Assembly (NCBI RefSeq): GCF_002072955.1
Contig: NZ_LPUF01000002.1
Coordinates: 327,349-391,348, forward strand
Length of the DNA stretch: 64,000 bases
Source: Methyloprofundus sedimenti
Lineage (GTDB): Bacteria > Pseudomonadota > Gammaproteobacteria > Methylococcales > Methylomonadaceae
Direction: 5' to 3'
Shown in pieces: positions 46,658 to 55,071 of the stretch. Both the position numbers and the translations under genes were made by a program. Below the pieces are notes generated by a model. It did no database searches. It saw only the letters and a list, made by a program, of their open reading frames with translations, and was not told the DNA's origin. Within the stretch, counting starts at the first letter, position 1. Every line of letters begins with the position of its first letter.

Positions 46658-47752
46658 CGCGAATTCAAGCAATTAATGCAACACCCTGTGATTTATTTAT
46701 ATCAACCCCCGTTATTTGGCAAAATACTTCCCATGGAGTTCTGTAATTTAACCCTTTTCTTGGACGATGATTAAGTGCTGTAATGGCACTATCAACCTCA
46801 TCTTGAGTTACCTTATCCAAAGGTTCTTTTTTAGGGAAGTATTGCCTTAATAAGCCATTGTGGTTTTCATTTAAACCTCGTTGCCACGAATGATACGGTT
46901 TGGCAAAATAAGTGCCGCAGTCAAGTGTTTTTGCAATGGCTTCATGCCCACAAAACTCACGTCCATTATCAAAGGTAATCGTGTGAACCCAACGTTTAAA
47001 AGGCTCAAGAGCATTGATAATCGCCTCTTTCGTTAATTCAGATTCTTTACGCTCAATTGAGATGGCGAAGTTGAGCTTTGAGACCCGTTCAGTCAGCGTC
47101 ACCAATACGCCTTTATGTCCTTTACCGATAACAGTATCTGCTTCCCAATCACCTAAACGCGTTTTATCATCAACCACTTGTGGTCGCTCATCAATATCAA
47201 CACGGCTGGGTATCGTTCCGCGATAATCATTTTTTCCATATCGCTTACGATAAGGTTTGGCTTGATGCCTCAAATAAGTATACAAATCGCCACCGGCTGC
47301 TTTGTTAGCTAAAATATAACGGTAAATAGTCTCATGACTGACGGAGTCCTTACCTTGTTGTTTTAAGCGTCCTGAAATACAGTCAGGGCTCCATTTCTCT
47401 TTGATTAAAGGCGTTATTATCTGTTGTAACTCAGCCGTCATCTTGATGTTTTTGGGCTTATCAATATGGCGTTGTTTAGCTATTCTCTCAGCTTGCTTGT
47501 AACGATAACCACACTGACCTGTATTACGCGTAATTTCACGTCCAATAGTCGATTTATGACGCCCCAATGTGATGGCTATTTGATTCTTAGAAACGCCTTG
47601 TTTTAGTTGCGTATAAATGTAAAATCTTTCCTCTTGGGTTAGATGGTTAAACGTGTTCATTGAGCACCTCTTTTTAGTTTCAGGTTTTAGTCGACGGAAA
47701 CTATACCATCTAACCCTTTAAAGAGGTGTTGCAGTTATTATATGAATTCGGG
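46658..47752 (-). mobile_element. IS30-family element (1095 bp)
   Basis: Ends CGCGAATTCAAGCAATTAAT and CCCGAATTCATATAATAACT, followed by GCAACACC, match over 22 of 28 bases. A 3-base duplication CCC lies at 46655-46657 and 47753-47755. It is the innermost insertion of a three-level nest and therefore the youngest. Confidence 0.92.
46665..47660 (-). CDS. IS30 transposase
   Basis: 331 residues. N-terminal HTH region (LTQEERFYIYTQLKQGVSKNQIAITLGRHK), DDE core with GDWEADTVIGKGHKGVLV, TFDNGREFCGHE and YHSWQRGLNENHNGLLRQYF. The length is typical for IS30-family transposases and the gene is intact. Confidence 0.95.
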   Translation of the reverse strand: MNTFNHLTQEERFYIYTQLKQGVSKNQIAITLGRHKSTIGREITRNTGQCGYRYKQAERIAKQRHIDKPKNIKMTAELQQIITPLIKEKWSPDCISGRLKQQGKDSVSHETIYRYILANKAAGGDLYTYLRHQAKPYRKRYGKNDYRGTIPSRVDIDERPQVVDDKTRLGDWEADTVIGKGHKGVLVTLTERVSKLNFAISIERKESELTKEAIINALEPFKRWVHTITFDNGREFCGHEAIAKTLDCGTYFAKPYHSWQRGLNENHNGLLRQYFPKKEPLDKVTQDEVDSAITALNHRPRKGLNYRTPWEVFCQITGVDINKSQGVALIA

Positions 47753-48207
47753 CCCTTTAAAGCGTGAACCCTCTGGGATTTCATCCGGCTGAATAATTTG
47801 GGTTTCATCTATTTTGAGGTTGCCTTTTTTACTGCGCCTTGGGCCTTTTTTCCTTTTTGATGAGGAGTCATCACTTCCTGGGGCACCCTCCTTATCCATT
47901 GTACTCGGTTTGATTTTAGGCTTTGTGGTTTCGCCTTTAAGCTTGAGTATCTCTTGTGCTAACTCATCAATCTGCTTTTGTTGCCAGGCAAGCATTTCCA
48001 ATAACACATCGACTAGCGGTGTGCGATCTTCTTTGTTTATCTCTGGTAATTCAGGTTTAGGCGAGTTCATAGAATATATTGTAAAGCAACTTTTTAATAT
48101 TTTCCCGTGGATAATGAGAAGTTTCTTATTATACCACTAAAAGGCTGATAAATAAGGTTTAACTTGCTGTTTTATTGATTCTTTTTATGCAGAATAGAGT
48201 CGCTTGA

Positions 48208-48564
48208 TCAGTTGTTTTTTAGACCAGAAACAGCCGTGTGCGCTTGCACTTGGTGATAGGATAAACCATCCAGTAACCAGTGTAATTCACGTGAGGTTAG
48301 TGACACAGCCTGCTCGTTCAATTCGCTTGGCCACTGGAACGTCCCCTTATCCAGGCGGCGATAATAAAGCCAGAAGCCATTACATTCCCAATAGAGTAGT
48401 TTTAGTTTATCGCGAGAGCGATTACAAAAGACAAAAACACTCCCGGTAAAGGGATCATGGCCCAACTGCTCTGAAACGATCAGCGACAAGCCATTAATGG
48501 ACTTACGCATATCCGTAACACCTGTCGCCAGATACACCTGATTAACAGCAAGACCGTTTATCAT
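48208..48564 (-). CDS. tnpB: IS66 accessory protein TnpB
   Basis: 118 residues starting MINGLAVNQVYLATGVTDMRKSINGLS with FVFCNRSRDKLKLLYWECNGFWLYYRRL, the standard IS66 Orf2 (TnpB) pattern. It overlaps tnpA by 4 bases. It is needed for transposition of IS66 elements together with TnpA and TnpC. Confidence 0.95.
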   Translation of the reverse strand: MINGLAVNQVYLATGVTDMRKSINGLSLIVSEQLGHDPFTGSVFVFCNRSRDKLKLLYWECNGFWLYYRRLDKGTFQWPSELNEQAVSLTSRELHWLLDGLSYHQVQAHTAVSGLKNN

Positions 48565-48893
48565 GAGATGGACCTCACCAACTCCAATAACGGTTTTAAA
48601 ATACTGAGTTCCGTATTGGCCTGTATTTCCAGGCTAAAGCCATTGGTATGAGTGACTTTGATAACCGACGATAGCCTTGGGCCACTTAAATTGTCTTCGG
48701 CAACAAATTTTACCGGAACCAGTTGGCTGGTTTGTTGCACTGACGAGCTGGCCGAACCGAATTTCTTTTTGTAATAACTGAAGATATGCGGCTTGATATC
48801 ATGGACCTTGCAATACTCAGCCTGAGTTAAACGACTGGCTTGCCATTGTGGTATATGCTCTTGCATAGCCGCTTTATTTTGAGATGGGCTCAT
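48561..48893 (-). CDS. tnpA: IS66 accessory protein TnpA
   Basis: 110 residues with a helix-turn-helix-like N-terminal region (WQASRLTQAEYCKVHDIK, IFSYYKKKF), typical of IS66 Orf1. It lies at the promoter-proximal end of the outer IS66, 82 bases from the right end. Confidence 0.93.
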   Translation of the reverse strand: MSPSQNKAAMQEHIPQWQASRLTQAEYCKVHDIKPHIFSYYKKKFGSASSSVQQTSQLVPVKFVAEDNLSGPRLSSVIKVTHTNGFSLEIQANTELSILKPLLELVRSIS

Positions 48894-48974
48894 AAATACC
48901 TCTGAAGTTAAATGGAGGTATTAGTGTGCCCTTTTTTATAGGGGTTTAGAATGTGTGGTTTAATTGACGCTTAC

Positions 48975-49489
48975 GATCAAGGGGTCAAATCAAGTTGGCT
49001 AACCCCTTGAATACAGTAAGCTAGAGTATGAAAGGTGAGTTACACAACAACTTTAAGAAAAAGGACAGCTTAAATTAAGTTTTTCAGTTTTTCTTATTTA
49101 ACTCTACCTTATACCATTTTTTTTTGGCAAGGTATCTTACCCAAGTGATAATGGAGACAGTTTTTTTAAAAACTAGCTTCAGCTACAGCACCTAGATTGT
49201 AATCTTGAATGACCGTAGTTGGCTGACATCGGCCAATCAGACTATGCCCGAGTGGTTGAACTAGTACATCTAATGGCGAACTAAAACTACCCCTTTTCTT
49301 GCCATCACCATTAACACAATAAGGTTGCCGAAATAATTCGCTAGCTAATATTTGAATTTAATGCAGAAACTACCGCTAGAATTGCAGTAGTTTAAAATGC
49401 CCCGTGAGTGTCCCATAAGATACCAGTTAGCATGTCTAAATTAGGCATGCTAACATTCACAGATTACTTTAATCTACGAGGATAGAATA
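48975..49489. other. Intergenic region of about 515 bases
   Basis: No gene or RNA gene is recognised. Just beyond the outer IS66 right end the sequence AAATCAAGTTGGCTAACCCC forms an arm of a hairpin with 43746-43770 before the IS66 inserted. The last bases before 49490 contain GAGGATAG, a ribosome binding site for the PNPOx-like gene. Confidence 0.5.
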
Positions 49490-50146
49490 ATGAGTGATAT
49501 ATATGGTGATACGCATCGTTCCCTACAGGATACATTTGAAACACGTAAATTAGCAGATCGTTTGGAAGAGATCATTGTCCAGAAAGAAATCGGCGAAGAA
49601 GAACAAGCTTTTATTGAAAGCCGTCCCATGTTTTTTCTTTCATCGGTTGATCAGAGTGGACAACCTACTGTGTCTTATAAAGGGGGTGCACCAGGTTTTG
49701 TAAAAGTTGTTGATAAGACAACCATTGCTTTCCCATCTTATGATGGTAATGGTATGTTTTATTCCATAGGTAACATTCAGAAAACAACAAAAGTCGGAAT
49801 TTTATTTATCGATTTTGAAACACCACATCGTATTCGTTTTCATGGTGAAGCCACTGTCTCAAAAGATGACTCATTAATGTCTGAATTTGTTGAGGCTGAA
49901 ATGGTAGTTCGTGTTAAGTTATCAAAAATGTGGATAAATTGTCCGCGTTATATTCATAAATATGAACTGAAAGAGTTATCGCATTACGTTCCCGGTCAAA
50001 AGGAAAAAACACCACTGGCTGGCTGGAAACGAGTTGATCTGATGCAGGATGTTTTGCCATCTAAAGATAAAGGTCGCCCTGAAAAAGAAGGTGGTATTAT
50101 CTCAATTGAAAAATGGATTGAAGATGTTCATAAGGGAGAAGGTTAA
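49490..50146 (+). CDS. Pyridoxamine 5'-phosphate oxidase-like flavoprotein
   Basis: 218 residues. The split-barrel FMN-binding domain is visible as RPMFFLSSVDQSGQPTVSYKGG, FVKVVDKTTIAFPSYDGNGMF and VGILFIDFETPHRIRFHGEA. The residues required for pyridoxine synthesis are not present in the PdxH order, so this is a general PNPOx-like flavoprotein, possibly binding FMN or F420-like cofactors. The C-terminus is rich in Lys and Glu. A good ribosome binding site precedes it. Confidence 0.85.
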   Translation: MSDIYGDTHRSLQDTFETRKLADRLEEIIVQKEIGEEEQAFIESRPMFFLSSVDQSGQPTVSYKGGAPGFVKVVDKTTIAFPSYDGNGMFYSIGNIQKTTKVGILFIDFETPHRIRFHGEATVSKDDSLMSEFVEAEMVVRVKLSKMWINCPRYIHKYELKELSHYVPGQKEKTPLAGWKRVDLMQDVLPSKDKGRPEKEGGIISIEKWIEDVHKGEG

Positions 50147-50256
50147 GGTAAAATCAAGGGTTACGCTAGCCTGAAAGCAAAAGTTTACTTTCCTCCCCCT
50201 TCCTAATGTTAAAATCAAGTTGGCTGACACCATGGTTTTCCCATGAATTTGTTATT

Positions 50257-51030
50257 TTAAATGGAAAACATGAATACTCTTGCTTTTTTTCCTTTCTTGC
50301 CCTTCTTACTTTTTTTGCCTTCACTGGTAATAATTAACTCACCAGATTCCTTAAAAGCTATTCCTTCTGGCTGGTTAAACTTATCTTTATCCAGTTTCCA
50401 TGCTCCTTTGAATACGCCGTTCAATCCATAGCAAACGAGCATTTTCACCTCTTTTGTTCCGACTAAATAAATATCGTTGGATTGAGGATGAATTGCAATT
50501 CCGGAAGGATTAAATGTATCTCCAGTTCTCTCTAAAAACTCCCGACTATCTATGGTAAACACCGGCGAATATGCTCTCGTCATGGTCTGGATGTCAAAAG
50601 AAAATATTTTTCGTAACTTGTCACCTTTAACTGGAGAACCCTTACAGGCGATGAGCAGACGATTCCCTTTGGCATCATGGCATAATCCTTCCGGATCATA
50701 GTCCTTATCCAGATTCAGATCGTAACATTCACACTGCGATGAGCCGCTGTTATAGCCTATTATTTTGTAAATTGCTGGCCGCTTTCCCGCATGCATTATA
50801 TATGCGGTGTTTCCGAGAATTACGATATCTTCCGAATCCCCGGGTCCGTGTTTCGCATACGCCGTGATTTCTGTTGAGGTTAAATCAAACTGGTAAACTC
50901 GGATTGCCTCGTCTTGTACAAAGGCCAAAGAATCATTGTCTTGTAATGGGCATATACCCGATATTTCCATATACTTTTTTGGAAGCTTATAAGTTTTTGT
51001 CGGATTTTTTAAATCATATAGAATATTCAT
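50257..51030 (-). CDS. SdiA-regulated-type beta-propeller protein
   Basis: 257 residues without a signal peptide. Repeated propeller-blade patterns: MEISGICPLQDNDSLAFVQDEA, DPEGLCHDAKGNRLLIACKG, NPSGIAIHPQSNDIYLVGT and QPEGIAFKESGELIIT. This matches the SdiA-regulated (YjiK-like) family, whose role is unknown. A very basic run (KKSKKGKKGKK) near the C-terminus is unusual. The protein could bind an anionic ligand or nucleic acid; this is speculation. Confidence 0.75.
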   Translation of the reverse strand: MNILYDLKNPTKTYKLPKKYMEISGICPLQDNDSLAFVQDEAIRVYQFDLTSTEITAYAKHGPGDSEDIVILGNTAYIMHAGKRPAIYKIIGYNSGSSQCECYDLNLDKDYDPEGLCHDAKGNRLLIACKGSPVKGDKLRKIFSFDIQTMTRAYSPVFTIDSREFLERTGDTFNPSGIAIHPQSNDIYLVGTKEVKMLVCYGLNGVFKGAWKLDKDKFNQPEGIAFKESGELIITSEGKKSKKGKKGKKARVFMFSI

Positions 51031-51293
51031 GTTACCTCCATTATGCTTGTGTATTCATGGTTACCGCTCCGGCAGCCAGATGTCGTTACACGAATCTCTA
51101 GGCGAGCCTAACAATAGACCTCTTCATTTATACAAAAAAACATACGTCTCAAATACTGTTGTATCAAATTAATTCAGACTTTGACCAAATATTTATTTAG
51201 GCCTTCTTAAAACGTTCAATAGATATTTTACTGCCAGAAAATTTTTCATCCTATCAAGTTCGAGTTAACACACGCAATAACATCACCCTGTCT

Positions 51294-52613
51294 CTAAAAA
51301 CTAATGCACACCCTGACGCCACCTAAATGACTTTTTGATAGTGTTAATTGACCACCGTAGGCTTGTACAATATTCTTCACAATAGAAAGCCCAATGCCAT
51401 GTCCAGCAGTTGCCTGGTCTGCGCGCACACCACGTTGCAATAGTGCCTCTACTTTTTCCGGATTAATCCCTACTCCGTCATCATCAATACTTATCAACAA
51501 GTGATGTGTGGTTTGCTCAGCCTTTATGACTATATGTTGATTCGACCATTTAAAGGCATTCTCTAGCAGATTGCCCAGCACTTCCATCAGATCACCTTCA
51601 TCGCCTCTAAAGTTCAAGCGGCTATCTACGTTAACTTGCACAGCGATTGCTTTACCTGCATAGACCTTTTGTAATGAATTCAGCAAACGGTTAATAGTAG
51701 ACAATAGATTTACCGATGCACCAAGAATGGTATCTCCTGCTGTGACCGCCCATTGCAATTGATATTTTACAATCGCATCCATTCTATTGAGTTGCTCTTG
51801 CATGCTAAGCTTATCCTGTTGCTGATCATCCGTTTGTAAACTCACCTGCAAAACAGCCAATGGTGTTTTTAAGCTATGCGCTAAATTACCCATCGCATCA
51901 CGGTAGCGTATTTTTTGCTGTCTCTCTTGCTCTAAAAGTAGGTTAATATTGTCAGTCAGGCGCTCAATCTCTTGTGGATACTGCGCCTCAATCTGCTGCT
52001 GTTTACCTGTCTCAATACGATTAAGTTCTATGCCTACCTTACGTAAAGGTGCAAGCCCCCAACGCAAAATAATAGCCTGGCTACATAATAACAAGGCCGC
52101 CATTGCGATAAGCCAGCCCCATAAGGTGGTACGGTAGCGATTAATTTGTCTATCAAAAGAACGTAAATCGGTGATCACGCTAAAGGTCAACTCGACGCTA
52201 CCTGCCCGTGTTGTCCACAGAACGGTGTATGCCGTAAGATAAAATCCATTATCATCAACATAGGACTTGTTAAAGGTTTTCTCACCTTGCTTTAACAAAG
52301 GAGGTTTAGGCAGTGTAATGCCAAGTGATGAGGAGGATTGCCATAAAATTTTTCCAGCTGAATTGCTGATAGTTGCATAAATACCAGAAGCTGGCAGACC
52401 TAATAAGGCATCCAGTTCATTTGAAGGCATCATAACATGCTGATTTTCAACTTCAGCCGCAGCCATCAGTGCAAATAGCTGGCTGCTCATAGTGTCGCGT
52501 AAAGCACTTTCAGTGCTTTCGAAAAAAGCCCGCTCTAGCGCAAAAGCTGTCAGGCAAATAAAGCTCAGCAAGACAATAGCTGCACTTAAGTTTATACGCG
52601 TAGTTAGAGACAT
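51294..52613 (-). CDS. PhoQ-like sensor histidine kinase
   Basis: 439 residues from the ATG at 52613, 4 bases after the response-regulator stop; the frame is open 12 codons further into that gene. Two membrane helices (residues ~5-28 and ~160-180) enclose a periplasmic domain. The HisKA box is MGNLAHSLKTPLAVLQ, with G1 SIDDDGVGINPEK and G2 GHGIGLSIVKNIVQA. It resembles PhoQ in overall organisation. The periplasmic domain is only weakly acidic, so Mg2+ sensing is not certain. Confidence 0.88.
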   Translation of the reverse strand: MSLTTRINLSAAIVLLSFICLTAFALERAFFESTESALRDTMSSQLFALMAAAEVENQHVMMPSNELDALLGLPASGIYATISNSAGKILWQSSSSLGITLPKPPLLKQGEKTFNKSYVDDNGFYLTAYTVLWTTRAGSVELTFSVITDLRSFDRQINRYRTTLWGWLIAMAALLLCSQAIILRWGLAPLRKVGIELNRIETGKQQQIEAQYPQEIERLTDNINLLLEQERQQKIRYRDAMGNLAHSLKTPLAVLQVSLQTDDQQQDKLSMQEQLNRMDAIVKYQLQWAVTAGDTILGASVNLLSTINRLLNSLQKVYAGKAIAVQVNVDSRLNFRGDEGDLMEVLGNLLENAFKWSNQHIVIKAEQTTHHLLISIDDDGVGINPEKVEALLQRGVRADQATAGHGIGLSIVKNIVQAYGGQLTLSKSHLGGVRVCISF

Positions 52614-52617
52614 TTTA

Positions 52618-53298
52618 TTACTGATCGAAAAGCGTAAAACGATAGCCACGATTACGCAAAGTCTCTATCGGTTGTAAGCTGCCATTGGGATCCAGTTTTT
52701 TGCGCAAGCGCCCCATAAGCACTTCAATCACATTACTGTCCCGGTCATTATCGTGCGGATACAAATAGTCCGCGAGACGCGCTTTAGAAACAGCTTCATT
52801 AGCATGGCGCATTAAATAATCAAGCAGGCGATATTCAAAAGCCGTCACCTCCAGTAGCTCATTATTTAACCAGACTTGTTCTGTGGCTGGGTCTAACTTC
52901 AGACCCTGGCAGATTAGCTCTGAAGTTGCCGAACCCGCAGAGCGACGTAACAAGGCTTTTAGTCTTGCTCTGAGTTCTTCCATTTGAAACGGCTTGACCA
53001 AATAATCATCCGCTCCCGCCTCCAGTCCTTCAACTTTTTCCTGCCAGCGACTTCGTGCAGTTAATATCAATATAGGTAACACCGATCCCTGCGCACGTAA
53101 AGCTTGAATAATCTCTATGCCGCTCATTCCCGGCAAGCCTAGATCAACAATCGCTGCATCAATTGGATACTCAGTGGCAAAAAAGTAACCTTCGTTACCA
53201 TCACTACTGGCATCGACTATATAACTTTCTTGTTCCAGGCTTTGCTTAATATGCGTTTGTAAATCAGGATCATCCTCAATCAGCAATATGCGCATCAT
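52618..53298 (-). CDS. OmpR/PhoP-family response regulator
   Basis: 226 residues: receiver domain with acidic pocket ED D (residues 8-10), phosphorylation site Asp52 (AAIVDLGLPG), Lys in LVKPFQ, and winged-helix DNA-binding domain ending RKLDPNGSLQPIETLRNRGYRF. It forms an operon with the kinase downstream and the PepSY gene 8 bases upstream. It is the likely regulator of the adjacent His-rich and PepSY genes. Confidence 0.93.
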   Translation of the reverse strand: MMRILLIEDDPDLQTHIKQSLEQESYIVDASSDGNEGYFFATEYPIDAAIVDLGLPGMSGIEIIQALRAQGSVLPILILTARSRWQEKVEGLEAGADDYLVKPFQMEELRARLKALLRRSAGSATSELICQGLKLDPATEQVWLNNELLEVTAFEYRLLDYLMRHANEAVSKARLADYLYPHDNDRDSNVIEVLMGRLRKKLDPNGSLQPIETLRNRGYRFTLFDQ

Positions 53299-53306
53299 TG
53301 CCGCCT

Positions 53307-53543
53307 TTATTTGATTTTTCCACTGCTTACATCCACTTGAATAATTTTCACTTCTCCATTGCCAAGCAATATTTTTACTTGATAAGTATCACCTTTGCGC
53401 TTTACACCTAAGACTCGCCCCGCATTAACTTGCTGAGCAATGCTCGCTGCCTGTTGCTGGCTTATATTGACGGGAGCCGCATAAATATTACGACTCACCA
53501 TCAATAGAAAGACAATACATAAATATTTAATTAAAGTTTTCAT
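53307..53543 (-). CDS. Small periplasmic PepSY-domain protein
   Basis: 78 residues with a signal peptide (residues 1-22, ending NIYA). The remainder is a single PepSY unit: SQQQAASIAQQVNAGRVLGV, YQVKILLGNGEVKIIQVDVSSGKI. Small PepSY proteins are often found with PhoPQ-like systems and can modulate the sensor. It lies 8 bases upstream of the response regulator, in the same operon. Confidence 0.85.
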   Translation of the reverse strand: MKTLIKYLCIVFLLMVSRNIYAAPVNISQQQAASIAQQVNAGRVLGVKRKGDTYQVKILLGNGEVKIIQVDVSSGKIK

Positions 53544-53679
53544 TAAATCAGCCTGATTTGTTCAATCGCTAGAGTTTACACTGAGGTCTTACTTGGGTGC
53601 AAAACTCATTTCCATCACTAGCGATAATCAAACTAGACCCAGCAACACAAGATGCATATACCTCGTCTTAATGCAGGCA

Positions 53680-54039
53680 TTAATCACGCAAAAGGAATGA
53701 AAAATTACCATTCTGTATGCCTAATAAGATGCCAGCCGGTTGATAATCATGATGGTGGTGGCGGTGCTCTCTGCGCCAATGCTTATAAGCATGCTTATCA
53801 TAATGGCGATGGTGTTTATTATAATGACGGTACTCATCATGCCGATTATGTTTATTATAATGACGGTACTCATTGTGGTGACGATCATACTTATCATGTG
53901 AGTTATTATTATACCGCGCTTGATATGCACGCTGATTCGACACATGATTATTACTATGATCATGTCTCTCAGCCATTACCATAGTAGGTGATAAAATTAG
54001 CATTATGGCGATTAATGCAGTTGATTTTAATTTTGTCAT
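53680..54039 (-). CDS. Histidine/tyrosine-rich secreted protein with internal repeats
   Basis: 119 residues from the ATG at 54039 (MTKLKS); the frame also starts at 54048. A signal peptide (to about residue 23, ending VMA) is followed by a His-, Asn-, Arg- and Tyr-rich stretch with repeats EYRHYNKH and runs RHHHHD near the end, then a hydrophobic-polar tail NGNFSFLLRD. At DNA level a 25-base unit is repeated at 53813-53837 and 53849-53873 (period 36). Such His content suggests binding of divalent metals in the periplasm. It sits upstream of the PepSY-regulator-kinase operon. Function is inferred only. Confidence 0.7.
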   Translation of the reverse strand: MTKLKSTALIAIMLILSPTMVMAERHDHSNNHVSNQRAYQARYNNNSHDKYDRHHNEYRHYNKHNRHDEYRHYNKHHRHYDKHAYKHWRREHRHHHHDYQPAGILLGIQNGNFSFLLRD

Positions 54040-54233
54040 TTTATTCATTTTCTTGCTCCTGGTAACATTAGTAAACGGAGTAATTTTCCGTTGTTTATAC
54101 TTTACCGCGCGAAGCCTGAATGAAAGCTGAACAAGAATAATTAATTAACTGGTCCCTCTTTTAATTACATTAGTTAGTAAACACAATATAATCATCCTAT
54201 TAATAATCAGCTTTTCTATATCCTTCAAAGACT

Positions 54234-55064
54234 ATGATTGAAATTGGTCGCTTTAATACCCTAACGATAAAATCTAATACCGGCATGCAGTTACACCTTG
54301 ATGGAGGCGAATATGGCGATATATTGCTTACTGATAAACATGTCCCTAGAGATGCAAAAATTGGTGATACTCTCAATGTATTCATTTATACCGGATCAGA
54401 TGCCGAGATACTGGCAACTTGTAAAAAACCCTTTGTACAAATGGGTGGCGTTGCCTGGTTAAAAGTCATATCCATCGGGCGTGCCGGTGCTTTCTTAGAT
54501 TGGGGAGTTGCTAAAGATTTATTGGTGCCTTTTGCAGAGCAGGATTATGAGCTTGAAGTAGGCGACTATTGCCTTGCTAAAGTATTCATGGATGAACAGC
54601 ATAGAATTGCTGCATCAACAGAGCTGAATAACTTTATTCTTGATGAAGTCAGCTATTTAAAAGAAGGCGATAAAGTATCGCTTATTATTGCGAAAAAAAC
54701 GGATTTAGGTTTTAAAGCAGTTGTAAATGATGCTTTCTGGGGCGTTTTATATTACAACGAAGTTTTCCAACCCCTTAAAGAAGGGCAAAAACTGACCGGC
54801 TATATCAAGAAAATCCGTGAAGACAGAAAAGTTGATTTAAGCTTGAATAAGACCGGCCATACCCATGTTGCACCTGTCACTGAACAAATTATTAGCCGTC
54901 TTAAAGAAAATAACGGGCATTTAGATTTATCAGATAAAAGTTCCCCTGAAGAAATTAATGCTGCCTTTGGCGTCAGTAAAAAAGTATTTAAGCACGCCAT
55001 TGGCGTACTCTATAAAGAAAGACGAATTACCCTGACAAAAACCAGCATTACGCTGAATAAGTAA
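54234..55064 (+). CDS. CvfB-like S1-domain RNA-binding protein
   Basis: 276 residues: N-terminal S1-like repeats (GMQLHLDGGEYGDILLTDKHVP, then a Gly-Ala-Phe-Leu-Asp-Trp-Gly turn at GRAGAFLDWGVAKDLLVPF), a third S1 region (KTDLGFKAVVNDAFWGVLY) and a C-terminal winged helix (SPEEINAAFGVSKKVFKHAIG). This order fits the CvfB/YitL family, implicated in RNA binding and virulence-gene control in other bacteria. It converges with mutS with a gap of 7 bases. Confidence 0.85.
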   Translation: MIEIGRFNTLTIKSNTGMQLHLDGGEYGDILLTDKHVPRDAKIGDTLNVFIYTGSDAEILATCKKPFVQMGGVAWLKVISIGRAGAFLDWGVAKDLLVPFAEQDYELEVGDYCLAKVFMDEQHRIAASTELNNFILDEVSYLKEGDKVSLIIAKKTDLGFKAVVNDAFWGVLYYNEVFQPLKEGQKLTGYIKKIREDRKVDLSLNKTGHTHVAPVTEQIISRLKENNGHLDLSDKSSPEEINAAFGVSKKVFKHAIGVLYKERRITLTKTSITLNK

Positions 55065-55071
55065 AGAATTC

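Larger units (their letters stand above)
45392..48070 (-). pseudogene. IS66-like transposase, interrupted by IS30
   Basis: Two pieces, 48070-47753 and 46654-45392, join in one frame of 526 residues when the IS30 and one GGG copy are removed: GSRFKG continues as YQDRVIQD. The N-terminal piece has a coiled coil (WQQKQIDELAQEILKLKGE) and basic linker. The C-terminal piece contains the DDE-type IS66 core (HTDDTGARHKGQNG, LCWIHAERVINRL, HNNLSERDIRDYVKKRK). Apart from the insertion no other damage is seen. Confidence 0.92.
45381..48125 (-). mobile_element. IS66-like single-transposase element inserted between tnpB and tnpC
   Basis: The ends are GTAACTTCTCATTATCCAC and GAAACTTCTCATTATCCAC read inward, with an 8-base duplication TTATTATA at 45373-45380 and 48126-48133. 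Its one transposase gene is interrupted by an IS30. Without the IS30 and its 3-base duplication it would be about 1.65 kb. Confidence 0.92.
43775..48974 (-). mobile_element. IS66-family element (tnpA-tnpB-tnpC), split by nested insertions
   Basis: Ends are GTAACCGTCGATTCTTACC at the left and GTAAGCGTCAATTAAACC at the right when read inward, matching IS66 termini. An 8-base duplication GATCAAGG lies at 43767-43774 and 48975-48982. Removing the nested insertion (45381-48125) and its 8-base duplication leaves about 2.45 kb, the normal IS66 size. The nested element entered between tnpB and tnpC. Confidence 0.93.

Noticed and set aside
53813..53873. Possible CRISPR-like repeat
   Set aside because: Only two copies with a period of 36 bases, and the repeat encodes a protein repeat; no cas genes are present.
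53652..53984. Plus-strand frame rich in Asp, His and Tyr
   Set aside because: It is the antisense of the His-rich repeat gene; the minus-strand frame has a signal peptide and a ribosome-binding context.
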